From Cellulomonas composti (lineage in GTDB: Bacteria > Actinomycetota > Actinomycetes > Actinomycetales > Cellulomonadaceae): a stretch of DNA of 64,000 nt. A model generated the notes under the pieces. That model did not search any database and was not told where the DNA came from. It was given only the letters and a program-made list of their open reading frames with translations. Shown here in pieces: positions 20,881 through 29,374 of this stretch (positions are counted from its first letter, which is position 1; the number at the start of each line of letters is the position of its first letter). Location of the stretch: NCBI RefSeq assembly GCF_007990245.1, contig NZ_BJWG01000001.1:186001-250000 (forward strand). The letters are read 5' to 3'. A program made the translations under genes and the position numbers.

Positions 20881-21856
20881 GCGCGCGAGCGACCGGGTGC
20901 TGCGGCTGCTCGGGATGGTGGCCTACCTGGCCCGGCACGAGGGCGTGCGCGTCGACGAGCTCGCGCGCCAGTTCGGCGTGACACCGCAGCAGGTGGTGCG
21001 CGACGTCGAGACGCTGTGGCTCACCGGCACGCCCGGCTACCTCCCGTACGACCTCATCGACTTCGACGTCACGTCGCTCGAGGAGGGCGTCGTGCGGCTC
21101 ACCGAGTCGCGGAACATGACCCGTCCGCTGCGCCTCGGCGCACGCGAGGGCCTCGCGCTCGTCGCCGCGCTGCGCGCGCTGCAGGCGGCGCTCGAGGGCA
21201 CCCTCGACGACGAGCGCGCGCAGGTGGTGAGCTCGGCGTTGACCAAGCTCAGTGCGGCGACGGGCGAGCTCGCGGGGGCGGTCGACGTGGAGCTCGCCGT
21301 CGGAGCACGGCCCGAGGTCGCGGCGGCGCTCACCCGTGCGCTGCGACTCGACCGCCGGCTGCACCTGCGCTACGTCGACGCGTCGGACGCGGTGACCGAG
21401 CGGGACGTCGACCCGGTGCGTCTGGTCGCCGAGGCCGACCGCGGCTACCTGCTCGCCTGGTGCCGCGCCGCCGACGGCGAACGGCTGTTCCGCGTGGACC
21501 GGATCGTCGCGGCCGAGGTGCTCGACGTCCCGACCGAGCTGCACCCCCTGAGCGAGAGCTCGGACCGGTTCGCACCGGGGCCGGACGGCGAGCTGGTGAC
21601 GCTGCACCTGGCGAGCCAGGGTCGCTGGGTCGCCGAGTCGAGCCCGGTCGAGGACGTGCGCAACCTCGAGGACGGCTCGTTCGAGGTGGATCTGCGGGTC
21701 GTCTCGCCGGCGTGGCTGCGTCATCTGCTCACGCAGGTCGCCGGTGTCGTGATCGACGTCCGGCCCGCCGGGCTCGCGGTCGACGTCGCACAGACCGCGC
21801 GCGACGCGCTGGCCGCGTACGGACCGCTCGCGGACGCCGAAGCCGGGCGGGGGTGA
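20873..21856 (+). CDS. pafC: WYL-domain transcriptional regulator PafC
   Basis: Second half of the PafBC heteromer that controls DNA-damage genes in mycobacteria. The 327 residues have an N-terminal helix-turn-helix ([20 protein letters not shown], about residues 25-44) and a WYL domain with [19 protein letters not shown] and [23 protein letters not shown] at 20873 is set by GGAGG ending 7 bases upstream. It overlaps pafB by 8 bases and the following small membrane gene by four. Confidence 0.9.
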   Translation: MAERASDRVLRLLGMVAYLARHEGVRVDELARQFGVTPQQVVRDVETLWLTGTPGYLPYDLIDFDVTSLEEGVVRLTESRNMTRPLRLGAREGLALVAALRALQAALEGTLDDERAQVVSSALTKLSAATGELAGAVDVELAVGARPEVAAALTRALRLDRRLHLRYVDASDAVTERDVDPVRLVAEADRGYLLAWCRAADGERLFRVDRIVAAEVLDVPTELHPLSESSDRFAPGPDGELVTLHLASQGRWVAESSPVEDVRNLEDGSFEVDLRVVSPAWLRHLLTQVAGVVIDVRPAGLAVDVAQTARDALAAYGPLADAEAGRG

Positions 21857-22176
21857 GCACGGTGTTCTTCTGGCTGTGGACCGTTCTGGTCGTCGGCACG
21901 CTCGTCGGGGCGTTCTTCCTGGCTCGGCGGCTGTGGCGCTCGGCCCTCGCGCTCGGTCGCGAGCTGGCTCGGGCGACCGAGGTCTCCGCGGAGCTCGCGC
22001 AGCGCGTCGACGAGCTGCAGGCCATCGCGGCCGCCTCTCGCGTGCCCATCGGGCCGACGCTGTTCGCGGACCCCGAGCCGCTGCGCGCGCGGCGCGAGGA
22101 GCTGCGGGCGGAACGTGCGGGGCGCCGGGCACGCCGGCTCGAGGTCGCGCGGGGCTGGCGCGTCTACTGGACCTGA
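21853..22176 (+). CDS. Small membrane-anchored protein of unknown function
   Basis: A 107-residue protein with one N-terminal hydrophobic segment ([20 protein letters not shown], residues about 5-24), then a helix-rich charged region and an Arg-rich tail ([19 protein letters not shown]). The GTG overlaps the pafC stop by four bases; a GTG three codons later is possible. No family was recognised beyond hypothetical proteins seen between pafC and tatA in related genomes. Confidence 0.75.
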   Translation: MSTVFFWLWTVLVVGTLVGAFFLARRLWRSALALGRELARATEVSAELAQRVDELQAIAAASRVPIGPTLFADPEPLRARREELRAERAGRRARRLEVARGWRVYWT

Positions 22177-22268
22177 CCTGGTCGCGGCGACCGCCGCGGG
22201 CCGGGCGTTACGATCAGCACGACGCCTGTGCGCGACCGTTGCGCACGACACCCCCAAGGAGTTCCGAC

Positions 22269-22574
22269 GTGAGAATCCTCGAGCACCCGGTCACGATCAT
22301 CGCGCTGCTGGTCCTGATCATCGTGCTGTTCGGCTCCAAGCGTCTGCCGGACGCGGCCCGCAGCGTCGGGCAGTCGCTCAAGATCTTCAAGTCCGAGGTG
22401 AAGGACATCAAGGACGACCCGGCACCGTCCGCACCGGCGACGCCCGCCGCGCCCGCCACACCTGCCGTGCCTGCCGGACCTGTCGTGCCGCCGGTCGCGA
22501 CGACGCCCGTCGACCCCGTGGTCGACGGTGACACCGCGACGCCCTCGTCGGGCGACTCCAGGCCGACGGCCTGA
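22269..22574 (+). CDS. tatA: Sec-independent translocase subunit TatA
   Basis: Pore-forming subunit of the twin-arginine translocase. The 101 residues begin with a membrane helix ([20 protein letters not shown]), containing the conserved Phe-Gly hinge, then the amphipathic helix ([19 protein letters not shown]) and a long Ala/Pro/Thr/Val tail. GTG at 22269 has AAGGAG 7 bases upstream. tatA-tatC pairing without tatB nearby is usual in actinobacteria. Confidence 0.94.
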   Translation: MRILEHPVTIIALLVLIIVLFGSKRLPDAARSVGQSLKIFKSEVKDIKDDPAPSAPATPAAPATPAVPAGPVVPPVATTPVDPVVDGDTATPSSGDSRPTA

Positions 22575-22579
22575 CTCGA

Positions 22580-23404
22580 GTGGCGCGACCCGCCCGGCCG
22601 CCCGACGGCCGGATGCCGCTGCGCGAGCACCTGAGCGAGCTGCGCCGCCGGATCGTGCTGGCCGCGCTCGGTGTCGTGGCGGGGGCCACGGTCGGCTGGT
22701 TCCTCTACGACCGGGTCTTCGCGGCACTGCAGGAGCCGCTGCTGAGCGTGGCCGAGGAGCGCGGCAGCATCGTCTCGGTCAACTTCGCGGGCCTGATCAC
22801 CGCGGTCGACATGAAGTTCAAGGTCGCGTTCTTCATCGGCGTCGTGCTGTCGAGCCCGTGGTGGTTGTACCAGCTGTGGGCGTTCATCACGCCCGGCCTG
22901 ACCCGCAAGGAGCGGCGGTACGCGTACAGCTTCGTGGCGGCCGCGCTGCCGCTGTTCTGGGCGGGTGCCGCGTTCGCGGCGCTCGTGCTGCCCAACGCGG
23001 TGCGGGTGCTCACCGAGTTCACGCCGGAGGGTGCGACCAACCTCATCGACGCGCAGACCTACCTCTCGTTCGTCATGCGGTTCATCCTCGCGTTCGCGGT
23101 CGCGTTCGTGCTGCCGGTGATCATGGTCGCGCTCACCTTCGCCGGGGTGGTGCGGGCCCGCGCCTGGGCGCGCGGGTGGCGGTGGGCCGTTCTCACGGCA
23201 TTCGTCTTCTCGGCCGTCATGACGCCGACACCCGACGTGCTGTCGATGTTCGTGCTCGCGATGCCGATCTGCGTCCTGTACTTCGTCGCGCTCGGGATCT
23301 GCGTGCTGCACGACCGTCGCGTCGACCGGCAGCGCGACGCGGCGGGTCTGCCGCGGCTCGACGGTTCGTGGCCGTCCGAACCCGATCCCGAGGTCGCCGC
23401 ATGA
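22580..23404 (+). CDS. tatC: Sec-independent translocase subunit TatC
   Basis: Twin-arginine signal-peptide receptor. The 274 residues show the cytoplasmic MPLREHLSELRRRIV signature, six hydrophobic segments, and the conserved periplasmic PGLTRKERRYAY and PTPDVLSMFVLAMP. Length is normal. The GTG is 5 bases after tatA, and the stop overlaps the next ATG by four bases, so the three genes are translationally coupled. Confidence 0.96.
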   Translation: MARPARPPDGRMPLREHLSELRRRIVLAALGVVAGATVGWFLYDRVFAALQEPLLSVAEERGSIVSVNFAGLITAVDMKFKVAFFIGVVLSSPWWLYQLWAFITPGLTRKERRYAYSFVAAALPLFWAGAAFAALVLPNAVRVLTEFTPEGATNLIDAQTYLSFVMRFILAFAVAFVLPVIMVALTFAGVVRARAWARGWRWAVLTAFVFSAVMTPTPDVLSMFVLAMPICVLYFVALGICVLHDRRVDRQRDAAGLPRLDGSWPSEPDPEVAA

Positions 23405-24327
23405 CGCGCATCGGGCTCGTCGTGAACCCGACCGCGGGCAAGGGGCGCGGCACGCAGGCCGGGCACGAGGCCCACCAGCGCCTGCGTGCGGCCGGGTTCG
23501 ACGTGGAGGACCTCTCGGCCCCGACGCTCGCGCAGGCGACCGACCGGGCGCGCGCCGCGACGCTCGCGGGGCTCGACGCGCTCGTCGTCGTGGGCGGTGA
23601 CGGCATGGTGCACCTGGGCGCCAACGTGGTCGCGGGCACGACGATGCCGCTGGGCATCGTGCCGGCCGGGACGGGGAACGACTTCGCGCGCGGACTCGGG
23701 CTGCCGCGCACCGACGTCGCCGCGGCGCTCGCCGTGCTCGAGCACGCGATCGCCCACGGTCCCCGCGCGGTCGACGCGGTGCGGGTCGCGCCCCCCGGGG
23801 TCGAGGCGTACGAGTGGTACGTCGGTGTGCTCTCGGGTGGCATCGACGCGGCGGTGAACGCGCGCGCGAACGGCCTGCGGTGGCCGCGCGGCGAGGCGCG
23901 CTACGTGCGCGCGCTGCTCGCCGAGCTCACCTCGTTCCGCCCGTACGGGTACCGGGTGACGCTCGACGACGACGTGTGGGAGTCCGCCGGCACGCTCGTC
24001 GCGGTGGCCAACGCGCCGTGGTTCGGCGGCGGGCTGCACGTCGCGCCGGACGCGCTGCTGGACGACGGCCTGCTCGACGTCGTGCTCGCAGGACCGTTCA
24101 CCAAGCCCGGCGTGGTCCGCATCTTCCCGGGCATCTACCGCGGACGGCACGTGCACGACCCGCGGGTGCAGATCCGCCGGTCGCGCACGGTGCTGATCGA
24201 GCCCGTCCCGACGATCGGCGCGACGCCGCCGCCGGCGTTCGCGGACGGCGAGCGGATCGGCCCCCTGCCGCTGCGCGCCGAGCTGGTCGCCGGTGCGCTG
24301 CAGGTGCTGGCGCCACCCCGGCCCTAG
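23401..24327 (+). CDS. Diacylglycerol/lipid kinase family protein (YegS/DagK type)
   Basis: Lipid kinase family using ATP and diacylglycerol or related lipids. The 308 residues show the family order: VVNPTAGKGRG at the N-terminus, the catalytic VVGGDGMVHLGANVV, the GTGNDFARGLG nucleotide loop and the C-terminal FADGERIGPLPLRAEL. Precise substrate cannot be told; related actinobacterial enzymes recycle diacylglycerol. ATG overlaps the tatC stop. Its TAG stop starts the TAGGGT box in front of helY. Confidence 0.88.
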   Translation: MTRIGLVVNPTAGKGRGTQAGHEAHQRLRAAGFDVEDLSAPTLAQATDRARAATLAGLDALVVVGGDGMVHLGANVVAGTTMPLGIVPAGTGNDFARGLGLPRTDVAAALAVLEHAIAHGPRAVDAVRVAPPGVEAYEWYVGVLSGGIDAAVNARANGLRWPRGEARYVRALLAELTSFRPYGYRVTLDDDVWESAGTLVAVANAPWFGGGLHVAPDALLDDGLLDVVLAGPFTKPGVVRIFPGIYRGRHVHDPRVQIRRSRTVLIEPVPTIGATPPPAFADGERIGPLPLRAELVAGALQVLAPPRP

Positions 24328-24330
24328 GGT
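24325..24330 (+). promoter_or_regulatory. Leaderless -10 box of helY, overlapping the upstream stop codon
   Basis: TAGGGT ends 6 bases before the helY GTG; its first three bases are the stop codon of the lipid kinase gene. Confidence 0.55.
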
Positions 24331-24336
24331 GGGCCC

Positions 24337-27288
24337 GTGCCGTCCCGCCATCGTCATCGCCAGCGGTCGCAGCCCGATCCGGCGGCCCCGGCCGCGGTGA
24401 GCCCGCCCGGGGGCGGTCCGGTGGGGCGCGGACCCGAGCCCGAACCGTCACCGGCCGAGCGGTACGCCGCCTCACGTCGTCGGCAGGCGCAGGACACGGG
24501 CCGGTTGGGCGAGCTGCGCGAGCTGCTCGGCTTCCCGCTCGACGACTTCCAGGTCGAGGCGTGCGTCGCGCTCGAACGCGGCAGCGGCGTGCTCGTCGCG
24601 GCGCCGACGGGCGCCGGCAAGACCGTCGTGGGGGAGTTCGCGGTGCACCTCGCGCTCGGTGCCGGGCGCAAGGCGTTCTACACCACGCCGATCAAGGCGC
24701 TCTCGAACCAGAAGTACGCGGACCTCGTGCGCCGGTACGGACCGGAACAGGTCGGGCTGCTCACGGGGGACACGACGATCAACGGCGAGGCGCCCGTGGT
24801 CGTGATGACCACCGAGGTGCTCCGCAACATGCTGTACGCGGACTCGCCGACGCTCGTCGGGCTCGGTTTCGTGGTGATGGACGAGGTGCACTATCTCGCG
24901 GACCGGTTCAGGGGACCGGTCTGGGAGGAGGTCATCATCCACCTGCCCGACGACGTGCAGCTCGTCTCGCTGTCGGCGACGGTCTCCAACGCGGAGGAGT
25001 TCGGCGACTGGCTGGCGACGGTCCGGGGCGACACCACGGTGGTCGTGAGCGAGCATCGGCCCGTGCCGCTGGGCCAGCACGTCCTCGTACAACGAGAGCT
25101 CGTCGATCTGTACGCGGGACACGTGGACCCGACCGACCCCGGCGTCGACCCACCGATCAACCCCGACCTGCGGCGCCTGCTCGGACGTGACCGCGCGGAC
25201 CAGGGGGGTCCCGGCGACCGCGGGTACCGCGGACGCGGCGGGCGGCGCCCCGGCCGGCCGGGTGAGCCGGCGGGCGGCCCCGGTGGTCGACCCGGGGGAG
25301 GGCCGGGCGGCGGAGGAGGGCCGGGCGGCGGAGGAGGGCGGCCGACGCCGCGCTTCGCGGTGGTCGACGTGCTCGACCGCGAGGGCCTGCTGCCGGCGAT
25401 CGTGTTCATCTTCTCGCGGGCCGGCTGCGAGTCCGCGGTCCAGCAGTGCCTGGCCGCCGGGGTCCGGCTGACGTCGCCGGCCGAGCAGGCGGAGATCCGC
25501 CGGATGGTCGAGCAGCGCTGCGCCGCCGTGCCGCCCGAGGACCTGGACGTCCTCGGCTACTGGGACCTCGTCGAGGCGCTGAGCCGCGGCGTCGCCTCCC
25601 ACCACGCGGGCATGCTGCCGCTGTTCAAGGAGACCGTCGAGGACCTGTTCTCGCGCGGGCTGGTCAAGGTCGTGTTCGCGACCGAGACCCTGGCGCTCGG
25701 GATCAACATGCCCGCCCGTTCGGTGGTGCTGGAGAAGCTGGTCAAGTGGGACGGCAGCCGCCACGTCGACGTGACCCCGGGGGAGTACACGCAGCTCACG
25801 GGCCGCGCGGGCCGGCGCGGCATCGACACCGAGGGGCACGCCGTGGTGCTCGCGCACCGCGACCTGGACCCGGTGCAGCTCGCGGGCCTCGCGTCGCGGC
25901 GCCTGTACCCGCTGCGCTCGAGCTTTCGCCCGACGTACAACATGGCGGTCAACCTCGTCGCGCAGGTGGGCCGCGAGCGCGCACGTGAGGTGCTCGAGAC
26001 GTCGTTCGCGCAGTTCCAGGCGGACCGCGGGGTCGTCGGCCTCGCACGGCAGGCCCAGGCGCACGCCGAGGCGCTCGAAGGGTACGAGCAGGCGATGTCG
26101 TGCCACCTCGGCGACTTCGCGCAGTACGCGCAGATCCGACGCGAGATCGGCCAGGCCGAGCGCGACTCGTCGCGCGCCGCCGCGGGTGCACGCCGCGCCG
26201 ACGCGGTGCGCTCGCTCGAGGGTCTGGAGGTCGGCGACGTCGTCGAGGTCCCGACCGGCCGGCGCCGGGGGTACGGCGTCGTGGTGGACCCGGGCGGTGC
26301 GGGCGGCTTCGACGGACCGCAGCCCACGGTGCTCACACCCGATCGCGAGGTGCGGCGCCTGACGGCTGCCGACGTCGGTCCGGGCGTGCGGAGGGTCGGG
26401 CGGCTGCGTGTCCCACCGGGGTTCAGCGTGCGCGTCGCGGCGACCCGTCGTGACCTGGCCGCCGCGTTGCGCGCGCTGGTCGCAGGGCTCGACGGCGCCC
26501 CCGCGCCGCACGCCGGGCGAGCTCGTCGTCGCGCGCAGGAGGACGACGAGCACGTGCAGGCGCTGCGACGGCGACTGCGGGCGCACCCGTGCCACCAGTG
26601 CCCCGAACGCGACGAGCACGCGCGCTGGGCCGAGCGCTGGGAACGGCTGCGCGCCGAGCACGAGAGCCTGGTGCAGCGCATCACGGGCCGCACGGGCTCG
26701 ATCTCCGTGGTCTTCGACCGCACGTGCGACGTGCTCGTCGAGCTGGGCTACCTCGTCGAGACCGACGGCGTGCTGCGCGTGACCGACGAGGGCCGTTGGC
26801 TGCGCCGCCTGTACGCGGAGAACGACCTGCTGCTCGCGGAGTGCCTGCGTCGGGGCGTGTGGGACGAGCTCGACGCGCCCGGCCTTGCGGCGGCCGTCTC
26901 GACCGTCGTCTACCGTTCGCGCCGCGACGACGAGACCGAGGCTCGGGTGCCCGGGGGACCGCACGGGCGGCTCGGCCTCGCGCTGGAAGGGACGCTGCGG
27001 GCGTGGTCGGAGCTCGACGACCTCGAGGGCGTGCACCGGCTCGAGACGATCGTCCCGCTCGACGAGGGCCTGGTCGAGGCGGTGCACCGCTGGGCGGCCG
27101 GTCGCAGCCTGGACGTGGTCCTGCGCGGATCGGACCTGACGGCCGGCGACTTCGTGCGGTGGTGCAAGCAGGTGATCGACGTGCTCGACCAGCTCGCCAA
27201 GGCGGCACCGCAGGAACGCCTGCGGGCGACCGCGTCCCGCGCGATCGACGCCATCCGCCGGGGCGTGGTCGCGTACTCGTCGGTGTAG
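24337..27288 (+). CDS. helY: Ski2-like DEAD/DEAH-box helicase (HelY type)
   Basis: Large superfamily 2 helicase of the Mtr4/Ski2 class, probably acting on RNA. The 983 residues show APTGAGKTVVGEF (Walker A, about residues 89-101), TTPIKALSNQKYADL, DEVHYL (DEVH box), SLSATVSN, then motifs of the second RecA domain (GLVKVVFATETLALGINMP, QLTGRAGRRG). A C-terminal DSHCT-type domain follows. Between the two RecA domains is a Gly/Pro/Arg-rich insertion at about residues 288-337, partly built from an 18-bp DNA repeat. A zinc-like CHQC pair sits near residue 751. Confidence 0.92.
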   Translation: MPSRHRHRQRSQPDPAAPAAVSPPGGGPVGRGPEPEPSPAERYAASRRRQAQDTGRLGELRELLGFPLDDFQVEACVALERGSGVLVAAPTGAGKTVVGEFAVHLALGAGRKAFYTTPIKALSNQKYADLVRRYGPEQVGLLTGDTTINGEAPVVVMTTEVLRNMLYADSPTLVGLGFVVMDEVHYLADRFRGPVWEEVIIHLPDDVQLVSLSATVSNAEEFGDWLATVRGDTTVVVSEHRPVPLGQHVLVQRELVDLYAGHVDPTDPGVDPPINPDLRRLLGRDRADQGGPGDRGYRGRGGRRPGRPGEPAGGPGGRPGGGPGGGGGPGGGGGRPTPRFAVVDVLDREGLLPAIVFIFSRAGCESAVQQCLAAGVRLTSPAEQAEIRRMVEQRCAAVPPEDLDVLGYWDLVEALSRGVASHHAGMLPLFKETVEDLFSRGLVKVVFATETLALGINMPARSVVLEKLVKWDGSRHVDVTPGEYTQLTGRAGRRGIDTEGHAVVLAHRDLDPVQLAGLASRRLYPLRSSFRPTYNMAVNLVAQVGRERAREVLETSFAQFQADRGVVGLARQAQAHAEALEGYEQAMSCHLGDFAQYAQIRREIGQAERDSSRAAAGARRADAVRSLEGLEVGDVVEVPTGRRRGYGVVVDPGGAGGFDGPQPTVLTPDREVRRLTAADVGPGVRRVGRLRVPPGFSVRVAATRRDLAAALRALVAGLDGAPAPHAGRARRRAQEDDEHVQALRRRLRAHPCHQCPERDEHARWAERWERLRAEHESLVQRITGRTGSISVVFDRTCDVLVELGYLVETDGVLRVTDEGRWLRRLYAENDLLLAECLRRGVWDELDAPGLAAAVSTVVYRSRRDDETEARVPGGPHGRLGLALEGTLRAWSELDDLEGVHRLETIVPLDEGLVEAVHRWAAGRSLDVVLRGSDLTAGDFVRWCKQVIDVLDQLAKAAPQERLRATASRAIDAIRRGVVAYSSV
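25303..25338 (+). repeat. 18-bp coding repeat inside helY
   Basis: CCGGGCGGCGGAGGAGGG occurs at 25303-25320 and again at 25321-25338. It encodes two PGGGGG units of the glycine-rich insertion. Confidence 0.8.
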
Positions 27289-27305
27289 CGGTCGGCGACC
27301 TGCCC

Positions 27306-27311
27306 TATCGT
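27306..27311 (+). promoter_or_regulatory. Leaderless -10 box of the amidohydrolase gene
   Basis: TATCGT ends 6 bases before the GTG at 27318. Confidence 0.55.
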
Positions 27312-27317
27312 GCGGCT

Positions 27318-28958
27318 GTGAGCTCCACCCTGTACCGAGGCGGCGTCGTGCACTCGCCCGCCGACCCCTTCGCGGAGGCTGTTCTCGTCGAGGACGGCGT
27401 CGTGGCCTGGCTGGGCGCCGACGACACGGCCGACGGGTTCGCCGCCCGGGCCGACGAGGTGATCGACCTGGACGGCGCGCTCGTCGCGCCGGGCTTCGTC
27501 GACGCGCACGTGCACGTCCTCGAGACGGGGCTCTCGCTCGAGAGCATCGACCTCGGGGCCTCGGGCGGCGTCCGGACGCTCGCGGACGCGCTCGACGCGG
27601 TGCGCCGTGCCGCGGCCGGGCGGCCCGGCGACCGGCGCGAGGAGCCGCTGCTGGGCTTCGGGTGGGACGAGGGCGACTGGCCCGAGGGTCGCCCGCCGTC
27701 CCGGACCGAGCTCGACGCCGCCGCGGGCGGCGCCCCGGTGTACCTCGCGAGGGCCGACATCCACTCCGCGGTCGTCTCGAGCGCGCTCGCCGAACGCGCC
27801 GGCCTGCCCGCGCTCGAGGGGTGGCGCGACGACGGCCTCGTCGTGCGCGATGCGCACCACGGCGCGCGCGACGCGGTGCGCGACCTGACCCCCGCGACGC
27901 GCACGCGGCTGTACCGCGCGGCGCTGGAGCACGCCGCTGCGCGGGGGGTCGTCTCCGTCCACGAGCACTCCGCGCCGGGGATCGACACGCGCGCCGGCCT
28001 CGTCGAGCTGCTCGAGCTCACGGGGGAGCCGGGCAGTGCGCTGCCGCACCTGGTCGCGTACCGGGGTGAGGTGTGCGTCACGGTCGACGACGCGCGAGAG
28101 ATCCTGGCGGCTGTCCCCGGGCTCACCGGGCTCGGGGGAGACCTCAACGTCGACGGGTCGCTGGGCTCGCGCACGGCCGCCCTGCGTGCGCCGTACTCCG
28201 ACGCCTCCGCCGGGTCCGGAAGCCTGTACCTGAGCGCAGAGCGCATCACGAACCACGTCACGGCAGCCTCGCGCGCCGGGCTGCAGTCGGGCTTCCACGT
28301 CATCGGCGACCGTGCGATGGACGAGGTGCTGCTCGGGCTGCGCGCGGCCTGCGACGTCGAGGGCGTGCCCGCGCTCGCGCGCACCGGCATCCGGCTGGAG
28401 CACGCCGAGATGGTCGACGCGCCGGCCCTCGCGACGCTGCTCCTGCTGGGCGTGACCCTCAGCGTGCAACCCGCCTTCGACGCCGCGTGGGGTGGGCCGG
28501 ACGGCATGTACTCCCACCGGCTCGGCGCGGGACGCGCGGCGACGCTCAACCCGTTCGCGGACCTGGCGGGTGCGGGAGTGCCGCTCGCGTTCGGTTCCGA
28601 TGCCCCGGTGACGCCCGTCGACCCGTGGGCGGGCGTGCGCGCAGCGGTCGAGCACCACGCCACCGAGCAGCGGATCTCGGCGCGGGCGGCCTTCCGCGCC
28701 GCGACGCGCGGCGGCTGGCGGCTCGCGGGTCCCGAGCACTGGGGGACGGGCGACCTGCGGGTCGGGGCGCCCGCGCACCTGGCGGTCTGGCGCGCGGACC
28801 ACCTCGCGGTCCAGGCACCCGACGGCCGCCTGTCGGCGTGGAACCCCGACGCACAGGCGGGGACACCGTTGCTGCCCCTGCTCGGCGGCGACGAGCCGCC
28901 GCCGAGCTGCCTGCGGACCGTCCGGGCGGGCGTCACGATCTTCGACACCCTCGGGTGA
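27318..28958 (+). CDS. Amidohydrolase of the YtcJ-like family
   Basis: Metal-dependent hydrolase of 546 residues. The first metal pair is in VAPGFVDAHVHVLETG (about residues 56-71), with ISHSAVVSS-type context near 155, the LNVDGSLGSRTAAL segment, later histidines in FHVIGDRAMDEVL and LEHAEMVDAP, and the final Asp in PLAFGSDAPVTPVDPW. That matches amidohydrolase_3 proteins; the substrate is unknown. GTG at 27318 is supported by a TATCGT box 6 bases upstream. It is followed by a 416-bp stretch without a recognisable gene. Confidence 0.85.
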   Translation: MSSTLYRGGVVHSPADPFAEAVLVEDGVVAWLGADDTADGFAARADEVIDLDGALVAPGFVDAHVHVLETGLSLESIDLGASGGVRTLADALDAVRRAAAGRPGDRREEPLLGFGWDEGDWPEGRPPSRTELDAAAGGAPVYLARADIHSAVVSSALAERAGLPALEGWRDDGLVVRDAHHGARDAVRDLTPATRTRLYRAALEHAAARGVVSVHEHSAPGIDTRAGLVELLELTGEPGSALPHLVAYRGEVCVTVDDAREILAAVPGLTGLGGDLNVDGSLGSRTAALRAPYSDASAGSGSLYLSAERITNHVTAASRAGLQSGFHVIGDRAMDEVLLGLRAACDVEGVPALARTGIRLEHAEMVDAPALATLLLLGVTLSVQPAFDAAWGGPDGMYSHRLGAGRAATLNPFADLAGAGVPLAFGSDAPVTPVDPWAGVRAAVEHHATEQRISARAAFRAATRGGWRLAGPEHWGTGDLRVGAPAHLAVWRADHLAVQAPDGRLSAWNPDAQAGTPLLPLLGGDEPPPSCLRTVRAGVTIFDTLG

Positions 28959-29136
28959 TGTGGGCCGTCCGGGTGATCTTCGCGAGCACCCCGCGCGCGG
29001 ATCGGCCCTCGCGATGCACCCTGAAGGAGATCGCTTCCGCGACACGCGGGGCGACACGCCGTGCCGATGCGTGATGTCCGCCTGCTGTTCACCTAGATGA
29101 CCTGCAGGAAGTGCCCTGACCTGCGTAGACGCGCGC

Positions 29137-29170
29137 TTGACACGCCCCGTGGGTTCGATAGGTTTCCCAC
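29137..29170 (+). promoter_or_regulatory. Sigma-70-type promoter with overlapping inverted repeat
   Basis: TTGACA (29137-29142) and TAGGTT (29159-29164) are 16 bases apart, the best consensus promoter seen in the window. GTGGG (29149-29153) and CCCAC (29166-29170) flank the -10 box symmetrically with a 12-base spacer, like a repressor operator. Transcript start would be near 29171. Confidence 0.55.
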
Positions 29171-29362
29171 TGACCCACTGCCACGGGACGACGACGACGA
29201 GGTCGATCAACCCGATCCGGGCGTCGCTCGGGGTGGCGGATCCATGGGCTCCGACCGGGCCCGCGTGTTCAGTAGACAACGGTCGGTCCGCCCCGGCGGC
29301 CGTCCGGTACGAAGGACACGCGGGCCGGTCGGTCGGCCCACCACCTGCGCAGATTCCTCGCC

Positions 29363-29368
29363 TACTCT
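29363..29368 (+). promoter_or_regulatory. Leaderless -10 box of lnt
   Basis: TACTCT ends 6 bases before the lnt GTG. Confidence 0.55.
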
Positions 29369-29374
29369 TGCCCG

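Larger units (their letters stand above)
28959..29374 (+). other. 416-bp gap without a recognised gene
   Basis: No convincing coding gene on either strand. It holds a clear sigma-70-type promoter (29137-29164) overlapped by an inverted repeat, several GC hairpins downstream such as GGGCC/GGCCC near 29320-29340, and the leaderless lnt promoter at its right end. Short frames are present, including a 28-codon Cys-rich one at 29014-29100, but nothing supports translation. A small RNA or a long leader for lnt is possible. Confidence 0.5.

Noticed and set aside
29014..29100. 28-codon Cys-rich frame (MHPEGDRFRD...CRCVMSACC) that could be a cysteine-sensing leader peptide
   Set aside because: No ribosome site, no leaderless -10 box at the right spacing and no sulfur gene downstream. 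Kept only as a remark.
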